Source: Symbiodinium natans (taxonomy: Eukaryota; Sar; Dinophyceae; Suessiales; Symbiodiniaceae). Taken from it: 62,000 nucleotides of DNA. The DNA lies in the NCBI GenBank assembly GCA_905221605.1, contig CAJNDS010002465.1, forward strand, positions 177,501-239,500. The letters are read 5' to 3'. Below the pieces are notes generated by a model that saw nothing but the letters and a program-made list of their open reading frames with translations, did not search any database and was not told where the DNA came from. A program made the position numbers and the translations under genes. Positions 21,901-27,027 of this stretch are shown piece after piece; the stretch's first letter is position 1; each line of letters begins with the position of its first letter.

Positions 21901-23073
21901 ACTCATCTGGGCCCCCCGGACAGAGGACCGTGAGCTCCAGTGGGAACTCAGTTCCTTCGGTGAGATACCTAAGGCGGTTTAGGGTTTAGGGTTTGGGGTT
22001 TGGGGTTTAGGGTTTAGGGTTTAGGCTTGAGGGCTTCGGGTTAGGGTTTAGGGGGGAATGTTCCAATACCCCCGCCCCCAAAGTTCAAGAATCTACTTTT
22101 AGTGTTAGTTCGGGTTTAGGGTCCAGGGTTAGGCTATGAAACAGATGAGTCTTAAGTCTAGACTCCTGAAATTCGCTATGATACCCGGAGCACTCCCAAC
22201 AAGAAACACTTAAACCTGCTCTTCACATGTCACCCACAAGCCTCAAACTTGGGGTTTAAGACTTAAGGCCTTTAGGTTTGCTTTGTCTTTTTTTTTTTTG
22301 TTTTTTGGGGGGGGGGGGGGGGGGGGGTGGGGGGGGCTAACTGGAGTTTAGGGTTTGGGCTCGAGTGTGCGCTGGGTGTGAGCGAACAGTTGGCCAATGC
22401 TCAACATGATGGTTCCCCTTTTGGGGTAACTAAACAATAGGGGCCGCCTTACAAGAAGGACTGCCAAAGGGACCATAACTTGGCTGCACTCAGGAGGGTA
22501 GCTATAGATTAAACTTTTGGCTGCCTTAATAAGAAACCCAATAAACCCAAAAAAGGTAAGGATCTAAAGTTACAGTAAAGTACTACAAAGATAATTTTAG
22601 AGAACTCATCAGTTGTGTCTGCAGACATGGAAGCTACTCCCAGGGAGCCCAGACCCGAGCCAGCGCGAGCCAAACTTACAAATGAAACATGCAGGCACAC
22701 TTTCACTCGGGACATTTGGGTCCCTTGCCCTAAACCCCAAACCCCAAACCCTAAACCCTAAACCCTAAACCGGGGACACTTGGGCTTACGGTTGGTTTAG
22801 GATTTATGGGACGAAAGCCAGAGGTCGGGGGGGGGATATGAGGTATCGCCTCCTCGAAAATATTCAAGTCCAGAGCCGCGTCCGAATGTAAGCCGTTCGA
22901 ACATTGGGGGCACTAAAGCCCTAAACCCCAAACCCTCAACCTTGAACCCTAAGCCCTAAACCCTAAACCCTGAACCCTAAACCCTAAACCCTGAACCCTA
23001 AGCCCTAAACCCTACTTCTGTAGCCGAGGATCTCCAGGAGAATATGCCCAACAGGTCCATGGCCGATAATGAC
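139..23073 (-). CDS. nirB: NirB-type NAD(P)H nitrite reductase, FAD/NAD(P) half, 16 exons
   Basis: Assimilatory nitrite reductase large-subunit type: it reduces nitrite to ammonium, taking electrons from NAD(P)H through FAD to an Fe-S/sirohaem centre. Sixteen minus-strand exons (listed separately) join with consistent phase into about 271 codons. In order they show a first dinucleotide-binding motif (GHGPVGH), EEPRLAYNRV, SYFQHRSADELSM, FARATHIDR, LATGSSPFIPPTPG, the second Rossmann motif VIGGGLLGLEAAK, APILMSAQLD, KLLRKRLEKLGLD, and the domain end VDVLVVSCGIRPRDELA. This is the NirB order and spacing. Donors are GT in 7 exons, GC in 8 and GA in 1; acceptors are AG followed by G in 15 of 16. 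Introns run to 5.2 kb and consist largely of telomeric repeats. The start codon (right of 23 kb) and the sirohaem domain (beyond the left edge) are not seen. Family assignment is firm; exact splice points are inferred from phase and homology. Confidence 0.85.
213..600. repeat. Degenerate TTTAGGG tracts
   Basis: Two TTTAGGG/TTTGGGG tracts (213-292, 390-590) separated by about 100 bases of non-repeat sequence with no convincing exon. All lies inside a nirB intron. Confidence 0.85.
646..692 (-). CDS. nirB: nirB exon 15
   Basis: Reads EVFLEVDVLVVSCGI plus a split Arg codon, the end of the NAD domain. Acceptor GCCAG before GAG, donor GC (GCCAGG). The next exon starts GCCC. Confidence 0.88.
809..912. 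repeat. Microsatellite (TA)n then (ATAC)n
   Basis: TA dinucleotides (about 815-838) followed by about 70 bases of the tetramer ATAC. Open frames through it (YVCMYVCM...) are artefacts. Confidence 0.95.
930..1400 (-). other. Unassigned intron segment with open frames
   Basis: GC-rich, non-repetitive sequence between nirB exons 14 and 15. Minus-strand frames are open (for example CKVEFRAAVAVRTITGK near 1340-1390), but I find no family match and no phase-consistent splice sites. It could be an alternative exon, or a remnant carried in by recombination. Confidence 0.3.
1411..1720. repeat. CCCTAAA tract, 110-bp island, TTTAGGG tract
   Basis: Inverted telomeric tracts (1411-1490 and 1605-1720) around an island whose minus strand reads MLNLWSDGTRRAHALG before a GTAACC donor-like site. 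The island is exon-like but redundant with the nirB model. Confidence 0.5.
1880..1915 (-). CDS. nirB: nirB exon 14
   Basis: Reads GVRYVKFLEDDQ, matching the V-x-F-x-D-G strand before LEVD. Acceptor GGAG before GGT, donor GC (GCGCCA). Phase 0 on both sides. Confidence 0.75.
2363..2431 (-). CDS. nirB: nirB exon 13
   Basis: Reads TGIKLQEVLCNGEDWEP and neighbouring residues, placed after GLDV like the family's T-x-x-A-x-E-I strand. Acceptor GCCGAG before GTC, donor GC (GCCCTTGG). The preceding intron of about 4 kb carries the mirror satellite and the copia fragment. Confidence 0.7.
2457..2760. repeat. TTTAGGG tract then CCCTAAA tract
   Basis: TTTAGGG array 2457-2560, an 80-base spacer, then CCCTAAA array 2657-2757. 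Confidence 0.92.
2786..2935. repeat. GAACC pentamer array, left flank of satellite
   Basis: Irregular GAACC/AACCG repeats. A second array in the same orientation lies at 5238-5362, so the pair brackets the mirror satellite. Confidence 0.85.
3298..5160. repeat. 31/32-bp satellite arranged as mirrored blocks
   Basis: The unit reads roughly CAGGTTTCCAGGTTTGGACC then CCCCAAACGTG. Blocks alternate in orientation: forward 3298-3760, inverted 3760-4015, a unique spacer 4015-4190 (itself three approximate repeats containing GGACGGAGCCT), inverted 4190-4380, forward 4385-4835, inverted 4835-5155. Long open frames on both strands (up to about 446 codons) arise because the unit has no stops; no protein is implied. 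It sits in the nirB intron between exons 12 and 13. Confidence 0.93.
5238..5362. repeat. GAACC pentamer array, right flank of satellite
   Basis: Same pentamer and same orientation as 2786-2935. Confidence 0.85.
5476..5538. repeat. TTTAGGG tract
   Basis: Tract to the left of the copia fragment; a matching tract of the same sense lies at 5926-5970. Confidence 0.9.
5582..5923 (-). pseudogene. Copia-type retrotransposon pol fragment
   Basis: A 113-codon open minus frame reads AQAITGALLWVATRTRPDIS followed by DAVARIGQQAMKTPE, the RVT_2 C-terminal motif (T-G-x-L-L-W-x-x-x-R-T-R-P-D-I) of Ty1/copia polyproteins. Downstream SSARAELVCVVHGIQ resembles the RNase H start. Neither catalytic Asp motif, integrase nor LTR is present. 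The fragment is bounded on both sides by TTTAGGG tracts inside a nirB intron, so it is a dead, truncated insertion. Confidence 0.85.
6316..6660. repeat. Telomeric tracts flanking nirB exon 12
   Basis: CCCTAAA sense 6316-6445 (with A-rich degenerate parts), then TTTAGGG sense 6560-6660 grading into TTCGGGG and TTTGGGG variants. Confidence 0.88.
6501..6541 (-). CDS. nirB: nirB exon 12
   Basis: Reads KLLRKRLEKLGLD, the amphipathic helix after AGG in the NAD domain. Acceptor CGTAG before GCA, donor GTGGCG. It lies inside a 1-kb block that otherwise consists of telomeric repeats. Confidence 0.86.
6780..6960. repeat. T-rich TTATT/TTCTT tract ending in poly-G
   Basis: Pyrimidine-rich, AT-rich stretch ending GTTCTTGTCTTTTTG then a G run. 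Related sequence (GATTATTG, TTGTTCTTGTCTTTTT) recurs at 36615-36722, and a poly-G end with TTCTTAAGCAA recurs at 15250-15290, so it is a dispersed family. Confidence 0.7.
7050..7296. repeat. Inverted telomeric tracts around an exon-like island
   Basis: CCCTAAA 7055-7100 and TTTAGGG 7225-7295. The island between has an open minus frame (APVRSIGAFTGETLVQKLQ) but would break the nirB frame, so it is not included in that model. Confidence 0.6.
7380..7660. repeat. Dispersed repeat rich in GGTCCCT / TATACCCCTT motifs
   Basis: Segments such as GACCCCTTGTATACCCCTT recur at 24340-24360 and 50675-50700, and CTGAAGTATGGGCCCTTGG-type segments at 25825, 41225 and 55935. This suggests a mid-repetitive element family with degraded ends. 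Confidence 0.5.
7915..7966 (-). CDS. nirB: nirB exon 11
   Basis: Reads VLEAAPILMSAQLDKVA plus one base, equivalent to VVEFAPRLMPVQLD-AGG of the family. Acceptor GTCCAG before GTT, donor GC (GCAGGG). The next exon starts GCAA, sharing three bases with the intron start. Confidence 0.87.
8660..8683 (-). CDS. nirB: nirB exon 10, 24-nt micro-exon
   Basis: Only eight codons, ALLDLQMK, exactly bridging LEAAK and VLEAAP of the neighbouring exons. Acceptor CCCAG before GCGC, donor GTCTGC. The island could be missed entirely without the family alignment. Confidence 0.8.
8715..9000. repeat. TTTAGGG tracts
   Basis: Twelve near-perfect units 8715-8799, then a degenerate tract 8908-9000. Confidence 0.92.
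9403..9535. repeat. CCCTAAA tract on the donor side of nirB exon 9
   Basis: Mixed CCCTAAA, CCCAAAA and CCTAAA units. The matching TTTAGGG tract lies at 9636-9950 on the acceptor side. Confidence 0.9.
9562..9625 (-). CDS. nirB: nirB exon 9
   Basis: Reads AAVIGGGLLGLEAAK, the NAD(P)-binding Rossmann motif nearly as found in bacterial and fungal family members. Acceptor CTCAG before GGC. Donor GC within GCGC; the next exon also starts GCGC. Confidence 0.92.
9636..9950. repeat. Long degenerate TTTAGGG tract
   Basis: About 300 bases of TTTAGGG, TTTGGGG and derived units upstream of nirB exon 9 on the coding strand. Confidence 0.88.
9951..10060. mobile_element. Inverted-repeat element family B, copy 1
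   Basis: Hairpin-like element with AGTAACCTAGGA...AAAAGGGTGCCCTTTTT near one end and AAAAAGGGAATAAGGG near the other. Copies at 25920-25990, 46427-46540 and 47631-47742. No coding capacity. Confidence 0.75.
10160..10258. mobile_element. Inverted-repeat element family A, degenerate copy
   Basis: Shares AAAAAAGGTTAAACTTTA and AAAAAGTTTAAAGTTCA with the two intact A copies, but both terminal repeats have decayed. Confidence 0.6.
10509..10556 (-). CDS. nirB: nirB exon 8
   Basis: Reads TIEDMDAIITRLDLL, the YRTIEDxDAI motif that follows the PPxPG loop. Acceptor CGGAG before GACG, donor GTAACA. It is one of two exons whose flanking telomeric tracts do not follow the usual orientation. Confidence 0.88.
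10616..10716. mobile_element. Inverted-repeat element family A, copy 1 (101 bp)
   Basis: Perfect terminal inverted repeat CTTACTTCTCCAA/TTGGAGAAGTAAG, flanked by a TATA direct repeat of 4 bp. It lies in the nirB intron between exons 7 and 8. No ORF, so non-autonomous. Confidence 0.88.
10722..11276. other. Repeat-free segment of distinct composition
   Basis: About 555 bases without any telomeric unit and AT-richer than the surroundings, inside the nirB intron between exons 7 and 8. Open frames on either strand (up to 88 codons) show no motif. TTCGCTC/CATTCGCT words recur within it. Origin unknown. Confidence 0.4.
11277..11335. repeat. CCCTAAA/CCCGAAA tract
   Basis: Donor-side tract of nirB exon 7; the TTTAGGG/TTTGGGG partner is at 11446-11550. 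Confidence 0.88.
11341..11424 (-). CDS. nirB: nirB exon 7
   Basis: Reads LVLATGSSPFIPPTPG and ends IFAYR, the conserved ATGS/PPxPG loop of pyridine-nucleotide disulphide oxidoreductase folds. Acceptor GGAG before GCTG. The donor appears to be GA (GACACC), a known minor dinoflagellate donor. Confidence 0.9.
11446..11550. repeat. TTTAGGG/TTTGGGG tract
   Basis: Acceptor-side tract of nirB exon 7; units alternate between TTTAGGG and TTTGGGG. Confidence 0.88.
11657..11757. mobile_element. Inverted-repeat element family A, copy 2 (101 bp)
   Basis: Same length and same terminal repeat as copy 1, with about ten substitutions inside, flanked by GAAA direct repeats of 4 bp. Two same-length copies about 1 kb apart with different target duplications show independent insertions. 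Confidence 0.9.
12211..12294. mobile_element. Hairpin element family J with poly-G loop
   Basis: CCCCCTAATTT...TTTAGTATTAGGGGG inverted ends around a G run. Related copies at about 20865-20970 and 46714-46796. Confidence 0.6.
13027..13075 (-). CDS. nirB: nirB exon 6
   Basis: Reads VAYVGASAAGEIEYD and ends in a split Glu codon; the final YDE joins LVLATG of the next exon. Acceptor ACACAG before GCG. The donor is GC within GCTG, and the same four bases start the next exon. Confidence 0.88.
13110..14300. other. Intron filler: poly-G, AT-rich and hairpin fragments
   Basis: In the nirB intron between exons 5 and 6: G run of 25 (13201-13225), AT-rich stretch 13310-13430, fragments of a hairpin family with TGGCTCTTCTTAGT at 13250 and AGAGCCAG at 13480, and a TATA-rich microsatellite 14160-14222. 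No exon seen. Confidence 0.6.
14311..14352 (-). CDS. nirB: nirB exon 5
   Basis: Reads IFARATHIDRLRK, the family motif around A-T-x-I-D-R. The acceptor GTCAG before TGA is the only one of the sixteen not followed by G. Donor GTGCC. A poly-C run of about 30 nt lies just upstream in the intron. Confidence 0.83.
14378..14409. repeat. Poly-C run
   Basis: About 30 consecutive C just upstream (coding strand) of nirB exon 5. Confidence 0.97.
14450..14546. repeat. CCCTAAA tract
   Basis: Donor-side tract of nirB exon 4. Confidence 0.9.
14547..14632 (-). CDS. nirB: nirB exon 4
   Basis: Starts SYFQHRSADELSM and continues through SPEWLVEKSL, equivalent to the family segment TSYFEHR...LS...WY. Acceptor ACCAG before GAG, donor GTTATGGG running into TTTAGGG-like repeat. 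This is the longest of the sixteen exons (86 nt). Confidence 0.88.
14643..14860. repeat. TTTAGGG tract (about 20 near-perfect units)
   Basis: Acceptor-side tract of nirB exon 4. A short island 14861-14902 then separates it from a second tract 14903-14955. Confidence 0.93.
15000..15300. other. AT-rich segment ending in poly-G
   Basis: No telomeric units. Contains GCCCTTATTAGGAAGAACATATT and ends with a G run followed by TTCTTAAGCAAGTAG, like 6780-6960. No exon seen. Confidence 0.5.
15425..15505. repeat. CCCTAAA tract
   Basis: Near-perfect array. The adjacent island 15310-15420 has an open minus frame (LGTGEQPGDLLFDGLPPRQ) of unknown meaning. Confidence 0.9.
15925..16060. repeat. TATA/ATGTAT microsatellite
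   Basis: Purely AT- and CA-rich short repeats; the reported frames through it are artefacts. Confidence 0.93.
16195..16415. repeat. CCCTAAA then TTTAGGG tracts
   Basis: CCCTAAA/CCCCAAA 16195-16275 and TTTAGGG 16340-16415, with a 60-base island between. Confidence 0.88.
16654..16693 (-). CDS. nirB: nirB exon 3
   Basis: Reads EEPRLAYNRVAM followed by a split Thr codon, a signature of NirB FAD domains. Acceptor CCAAG before GTG, donor GC (GCCCCTC). The preceding intron is 5.2 kb and holds a putative nested gene. Confidence 0.88.
16715..17110. repeat. TTTAGGG tract homogenised to TTCTAGGG
   Basis: After a few TTTAGGG units the array becomes an 8-mer TTCTAGGG (about 16740-16965) with TTCTGGGG and TTCCAGGG sub-blocks, then returns to degenerate TTTAGGG. 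Local amplification of a mutant unit. Confidence 0.9.
17310..17396. mobile_element. Short hairpin element
   Basis: Ends CCCAAAATAGGGGGTACC and GGTACCCCTATTTTCGG form an imperfect inverted repeat about 87 bp overall. Confidence 0.55.
17430..17600 (-). CDS. Unassigned exon-like island
   Basis: An open minus frame reads ASRINFISMVCYGEFFEP and continues RIEQTIALPNLFNEA up to a strong GTGAGC donor-like site at about 17441. Codon usage looks coding and the sequence is not repetitive except for one telomere-like heptamer read in frame. It lies in the nirB intron between exons 2 and 3. It may belong to the nested gene or to an unrelated fragment. Confidence 0.4.
18398..18515. repeat. TTTAGGG tract homogenised to TTTGGGG
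   Basis: Nine or so TTTGGGG units (18423-18478) flanked on both sides by TTTAGGG. Confidence 0.92.
18546..21266 (-). CDS. Putative multi-exon membrane protein, nested in nirB intron
   Basis: Best-supported parts on the minus strand are as follows. Exon ending at 19456 reads WQLIWILS. Exon 19194-19336 continues LFLISSLALFVTFLVLLKDF and ends LVIRK at a GTAAGT donor. Last exon about 18546-18671 reads VMVLANLAITMFF and ends at a TGA stop (18546-18548). Upstream candidates are 19624-19740 (ARMVLITSLAPLLAAA) and 20990-21266, which opens with ATG and reads RTAMLFATSALGILFASSFF. Several transmembrane helices are evident; no family recognised. The 20990-21266 block also has an open plus-strand frame (21002-21209) with AG and GTAAGG at its ends, so its strand is uncertain. 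Joins other than 19456/19336 are unproven. Confidence 0.5.
18675..18818. mobile_element. Inverted-repeat element family H, copy 1
   Basis: Ends CTACTGGAGGTTCATG and CATGAACCTCCAAGTAG, interior GCCCCTTAAGTGCCCTAA. It abuts the last exon of the putative nested gene, so it may form its final intron (intron start GCGA, exon start GTGA, 3 of 4 bases alike). A second copy at 60660-60893 is split by telomeric repeat. Confidence 0.8.
19337..19451. mobile_element. Introner family C, intact copy (115 bp)
   Basis: Perfect 13-bp terminal inverted repeats CTTGGTAGCCCAG/CTGGGCTACCAAG flanked by ATGC on both sides (19333-19336, 19452-19455). On the minus strand it sits between TTTTGA and GCATCTTATT. Splicing from the GC of the target duplication to the element's terminal AG rejoins a continuous hydrophobic frame. 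Confidence 0.9.
19541..19615. repeat. Tandem duplication, period 44
   Basis: GCTGTTTCTTAGGA followed by TATAGTRCCCAAAA occurs twice, 44 bases apart, in a probable intron of the nested gene. Confidence 0.8.
19748..19840. repeat. TTTAGGG tract
   Basis: About 13 units, near perfect. Confidence 0.94.
20246..20343. mobile_element. Hairpin element
   Basis: GGGTCCATGTACCT...AGGTACATGGACCC inverted ends with an inner CTTGGGCC/GGCCCAAG pair. Single copy in the window. Confidence 0.6.
21350..22100. other. Telomeric tracts and small islands
   Basis: CCCTAAA-like 21345-21420, TTTAGGG 21540-21565 and 21650-21690, CCCTAAA 21850-21895, TTTAGGG 21975-22060. nirB exon 2 lies in the last inverted pair. An island at 21570-21650 has open frames but no clear exon. 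Confidence 0.7.
21922..21954 (-). CDS. nirB: nirB exon 2
   Basis: Reads TEFPLELTVL with a split Cys codon, matching the beta strand before the conserved EEPRLAYNR segment. Acceptor GAAG before GAA, donor GTCCGG. An alternative acceptor 14 nt upstream (TTAG before GTATC) would break the frame. Confidence 0.75.
22280..22330. repeat. Poly-T / poly-G junction
   Basis: T-rich run directly followed by about 30 G-rich bases. A similar poly-T/poly-G junction is at 58568-58613. Confidence 0.9.
22479..22592. mobile_element. Dispersed repeat (TTGGCTGCAC family), copy 1
   Basis: CTTGGCTGCACTCAGGAGGG...AAACTTTTGGCTGCCTTAAT...AAAGTTACAGTAAAG matches 41934-42038 over about 105 bases with scattered changes. 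Confidence 0.75.
23016..23073 (-). CDS. nirB: nirB exon 1 of those visible
   Basis: Reads VIIGHGPVGHILLEILGYR, the N-terminal FAD-binding beta-alpha-beta motif (GxGxxG-like GHGPVG). The acceptor is GCAAG before GTC and the donor is GTAGGG, which leads straight into telomeric repeat. It starts in phase 0, so an upstream exon carrying the start codon is expected to the right. Confidence 0.85.
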
Positions 23074-24351
23074 CTTGCATGGGGTTTCGGAATAGGAACT
23101 TCGGTGAAGAGTGTAGGGAGTCCTTCGGGTTTAGGGTTTGGCGTCGAAGGGGGGATTCTATTATTCCGGGGGGGAGGGGGGGGCAAGAAAAGGTTTTTGA
23201 AACTCCATAAGGCTTTGGCGGCTGACTGCAACATGCCACAATCCCTAAACCCTAAACCTTAAACCCTAAACCCTAAACCCTAAACCCTAAACCCTAAGCC
23301 CTCCATAGGGCTCTGCCTGACTGCAACATGCCACCGCCCGAGGCTTCAAGCTTTTCAAGCCTACGAAGGAGGAGAGGAAAACCGGGTCAGAAAACACTGG
23401 CCTTTGGGTTAATGGTCATTAGGTCCTTAGGTCCTAGGGAGGGTTTAGGGTTTGGGGTTTAGGGTTTAGGGTTTAGGGTTTGGGGTTTAGGGTTTAGGGT
23501 TTAGGGCTAGGGGTTTGGGGTTTGGGGTTTGGGGTTTAGGGTTTAGGGTTTAGGGTTTAGGGCTAGGGGCTTAGACTGCCAAGTCGCTATGCGAATCGGC
23601 AAGCTCGTGACTGCGAGTCGGCCGGACATGGCGTCTGAGGTCCCGCCAGGAGAATCAAAAGGGTACCCCTCTGATAGGGTTTAGGGTTTAGGGTTCAGGG
23701 TTTAGGGTTTACGATTTAGGGTTTAGGGTTTAGGGTTTGGGGTTTAGGGTTTAGGGCTTGAGGGTTCAGGGTTGAGGGTTTTGGGCCGGACTTGGTGGGC
23801 GTGGTGTGGTGGATGATCTACCAGTGGCTTGTGGTGTTTGGCGTCAAGAGAGCGACCTTTGAGGGTACTAGGGTTTAGGGTTTAGGGTTTAGGGTTTAGG
23901 GATGCCCCATGCTTTTCTAGCAGGCTCTCTGATCGCGACTGCCGCAAAAACCTCGTCGAGGTTCATATGTAGCAAACCAGCCAGACGGCTAACGAGCGAG
24001 ACGAGCAGCGCAGTGGAGGGAGCTAGGAGAGCACCTCAACACGAGACCTTTGGTAGACCCCCTAAACCCTAGCCCTAAACCCTAAACCCCAAACTCAAAA
24101 CCCTAAACTCTAGACCCCGAACCCGGCCCCGTCCGCCCTAAGAGGCCGGAACTGAAGGGTGTAAACCTGTGCCTGCGACCAAAAAAGCCCCAACACCTCG
24201 AAGCCTAAGCTCAAAACCCCCAATCAGAAGTCAAAGGACTAAAGGAGGGACCCTTACCAGGGACCTTAGGGGTTATTTAGGGATATACCCTTAAAGAAGC
24301 CATCTCGTATGCTAGTTACATACCCTGTTATTTTAAAAACCCTTGTATACC

Positions 24352-24482
24352 CCTTATATGAAGTAGGGTTTACATTTCCGTTTTTGGTGAGTGTATATAA
24401 GGTTCCTTTTCAATATTGGTGAGTGTATATATTGGGTGTCCTTTTGGGGGTACAAGAAATATATATACCCTACTTCATATAC
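24352..24482. mobile_element. Inverted-repeat element with TATATGAAGTAGGG ends
   Basis: Ends TATATGAAGTAGGG and CCCTACTTCATATA. Inside, GGTGAGTGTATAT occurs twice. A related segment (GGACACCCAACATATGCACTC) lies at about 56005-56030. Confidence 0.7.
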
Positions 24483-24524
24483 ACGATAGAACCCAAGGGC
24501 CCATACAGCAGAACCCTTTAAAGA

Positions 24525-24590
24525 AAGGGGTTTAGGGTTTAGGGTTTAGGGTTTAGGGTTTAGGGTTTAGGGTTTAGGGTTTAGGACTAT
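24525..24590. repeat. TTTAGGG tract
   Basis: Nine perfect units. A possible micro-exon (minus FYVVVELR after TTTCTTACACAG) lies at about 24605-24630. Confidence 0.92.
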
Positions 24591-24868
24591 GGGAGCCATG
24601 TTGTCCTCAGTTCAACAACCACGTAGAACCTGTGTAAGAAAGTGAGGCAGCAAGCTTGCTCAAACCACCACCCCACAAAACTAAAGCCCCAAAGCCACAA
24701 AGATGCAGGCAAAGAAGAACCCGCAAGTTCTCTTCCGAAGCCCTAGCCCTAAACCCTAAACCCTAAATCCTAAACCCTAAACCCTACACCCTAAACCCTA
24801 AACCCGAAACCACACACGCGCACACGCATCCCCTCGGCCTCATGAAAGAATACTCCCTGCAAACAGGA

Positions 24869-25005
24869 CCCTAAACCCTAAACCCTAAACCCTAAACCCT
24901 AAACCCTAAACCCTAAACCCTAAACCCTAAACCCTAAACCCTAAACCCTAAACCCTAAACCCTAAACCCTACACCCTAAACCCTAAACCTTGCCCTAAAC
25001 CCTAA
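24869..25005. repeat. CCCTAAA tract (about 18 units)
   Basis: Near-perfect array. Confidence 0.94.
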
Positions 25006-25044
25006 GGGTTCTGTAAACACGATATAGGGGCATGGACCCTTCGG

Positions 25045-25310
25045 GACACCCTAGCTGCGCGAACGTCCTACTATCGTTTTGAGGAACATACCCTAAATCA
25101 CCATACCACATTTTTAGTGAATATTCCCCTGCAGTCGCACACAGGAATCCACTCTAAGTTAAAGAATCTTCCCGGAAAAATCACATTAACGAGCCTACCA
25201 TACATTAAGGAACATTCCCTACGGTGTTGTTAAGGATCCTACTAGAGTTGAGGAACAATCCTGAAAACTCTTCGTAAGGATCCTACTAGAATTCAGGGAA
25301 CAATCCCCCA
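25045..25310. repeat. Degenerate minisatellite
   Basis: Units of roughly 40-60 bases built on AGGATCCTACTAGA and TTGAGGAACAATCC, most alike at 25235-25310. Confidence 0.7.
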
Positions 25311-25654
25311 AACCCTAAACCCTATACACCCTAAACCCTCAACCCTAATTTAGGGATGTTGGAAGATCTTGGCTTTGCTTCGGGTTTGGGAAAGTGAACG
25401 CTGTTCAGGAGGCATCGGGTTGGGGTTGTTGGAAAGGAGAGCCCAAGTTAAGTTAGGGTTTGGGGGTTTGGGGGTTTGGGGTTTGGGGTTTGGGGTTTGG
25501 GGTTTAGGGTTTAGGGTTTAGGGCTTAGGGTTTAGGGTTTAAGATCCGCTGGTTTCAGGGCCCAATCCTGGCAACTGCCAAGGGCGGCAACTTAAGCTCC
25601 TGGCGCCTTCCCTGCTGGGATATGTCGGTGCAGGCCGACCCGAATAAGACCCTA

Positions 25655-25760
25655 AGACCTAAACCTAAACCCTAAACCCTAAACCTAAACCCTAAACCCT
25701 AAACCCTAAACCCTAAACCCTAAGCCCTAAACCCTAAACCCTACACCCTAAACCCTGGTA
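25655..25760. repeat. CCCTAAA tract
   Basis: Array with a few CCTAAA and CCCTACA units. Confidence 0.92.
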
Positions 25761-25919
25761 ACCCTGAAAAATCCGAAACCCTAGAAACCCTAAACCCTCA
25801 GAACCCCAAGGATGCTTTAAAGGCTTCTGAAGTATGGGCCCTGGTTCGTATACTGTTTATACGGGGTGAATGAGGGTCCCCCCCATACTAAGAGACTGTA
25901 GAACTGCCCTAGGATACTC

Positions 25920-25990
25920 GACCCAAGAGTAACCTAGGAATGAAACGGGTGCCCTTGTTGGGTTAAACGGGGGCCAAAAGGGAGTTTTCC
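25920..25990. mobile_element. Family B element, truncated copy
   Basis: Starts ACCCAAGAGTAACCTAGGAA as in copy 1, then diverges. Confidence 0.65.
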
Positions 25991-26433
25991 CGGTGGGTCC
26001 CTTTATAAGGCAGGGGTATATCGGGGGCACAAATTTAGGGTTGTTTTCAATTCCCAGCACATGAAAGGGATCCCGGTCCTCTGGCAAACAAAAAGACCTT
26101 AGGGGTACAAAGCAGAATGGCCCTCATGCTCCGTTTTCTAGGGTTTCAGGTTTAGGGCTAGGGTTTAGTAGTGCTAGGAAAGAGTAAGGGTTCTATGTGG
26201 GGCGTACTAGGGTTTAAGGGTTTGGGGTCCTCCAGGGGATAAGACGGATTCTCATTAAAAAGTGAACTGGGGAGGCACCTGGGATGCCCCCAAGATTCCT
26301 AAAGCCCCCGAAGTCAGACCCCTCTAAACCCTAAGCCCTTAACCCTAAAACCGGATGTTAAGGGCTCAGGGTTTTAGGGTTTGTGGTTTAGGGTTTTACG
26401 GTTTAGGGTTTAGGGTTTCGGGTTAGGGGGTTT

Positions 26434-26511
26434 GGGTAAGCCTGGACTGAACCTTGAGCATAAAAGGGTCCTTATTATAAAGGAATCCTACTCTTGGAGG
26501 TCTATTCAGGG
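26434..26511. mobile_element. Short hairpin element
   Basis: AAGCCTGGACTGAACCTTG and CTTGGAGGTCTATTCAGG form an imperfect inverted repeat. Confidence 0.45.
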
Positions 26512-26526
26512 CTTCCCTTTTTCGTA

Positions 26527-26930
26527 AACCTAAACCCTAAACCCTAAACCCTAAACCCTAAACCCTAAACCCCAAACCCTAAACCCTAAACCCTAAACCC
26601 CAAACCCCAAACCCCAAACCCTAAACCCCAAACCCTAAACCCTAAACCCTAAACCCTAAACCCTGCTCCGCTTGCAAGGGTCGAGCCTTGGCCTGCCGTG
26701 AAAAGCTGCGGGTGAAGCGGCGCCATGGAGGCCGCCGGCCCAAGGGCCGGCTCAAGGGCCCCAAGTTAAGGTAGGGTTTAGGGTTTAGGGTTTAGGGTTT
26801 AGGGTTTAGGGTTTAGGGTTTAGGGTTTAGGGTTTAGGGTTTAGGGTTTTAGGGTTTTAGGGTTTAGGGTTTAGGGTTTAGGGTTTAGGGTTTAGGGTTT
26901 AGGGTTTAGGGTTCAGGGTTTACCCATTCC
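26527..26930. repeat. CCCTAAA tract, GC-rich island, TTTAGGG tract
   Basis: CCCTAAA/CCCCAAA 26527-26665 and TTTAGGG 26771-26925 around an island (26685-26775) open on both strands. The plus frame CREKLRVKRRHGGRRPKGRL ends at GTAGGG. Confidence 0.85.
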
Positions 26931-26961
26931 TTAGAGTATAACCGTAATACTGTAAATCGAA

Positions 26962-27027
26962 CTACCGATGGGCCTTCAAGCACCCGACTGTCAGCAGCCA
27001 GGCACAAACCACGACCATCACTCTCAT
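26962..27027 (-). CDS. Candidate first exon with signal-like peptide
   Basis: An ATG at 27025-27027 opens MRVMVVVCAWLLTVGCLKA before a GC donor-like site. It resembles a short signal anchor. It could be the N-terminus of nirB (which needs an upstream exon) or of another gene; nothing links it firmly. Confidence 0.3.
   Translation of the reverse strand: MRVMVVVCAWLLTVGCLKAHR

Larger units (their letters stand above)
23100..24600. other. Mosaic of telomeric tracts and exon-like islands
   Basis: Tracts at 23240-23300, 23445-23570, 23675-23790, 23865-23900, 24060-24120. Islands include 23575-23665 (plus frame VAMRIGKLVTASRPDMAS), 23790-23865 (plus frame GVVWWMIYQWLVVFGVKRA) and 23905-23975 (minus frame MNLDEVFAAVAIREPARKAW). 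None could be tied to a gene. 23220-23240 and 23320-23340 share GACTGCAACATGCCAC. Confidence 0.45.
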
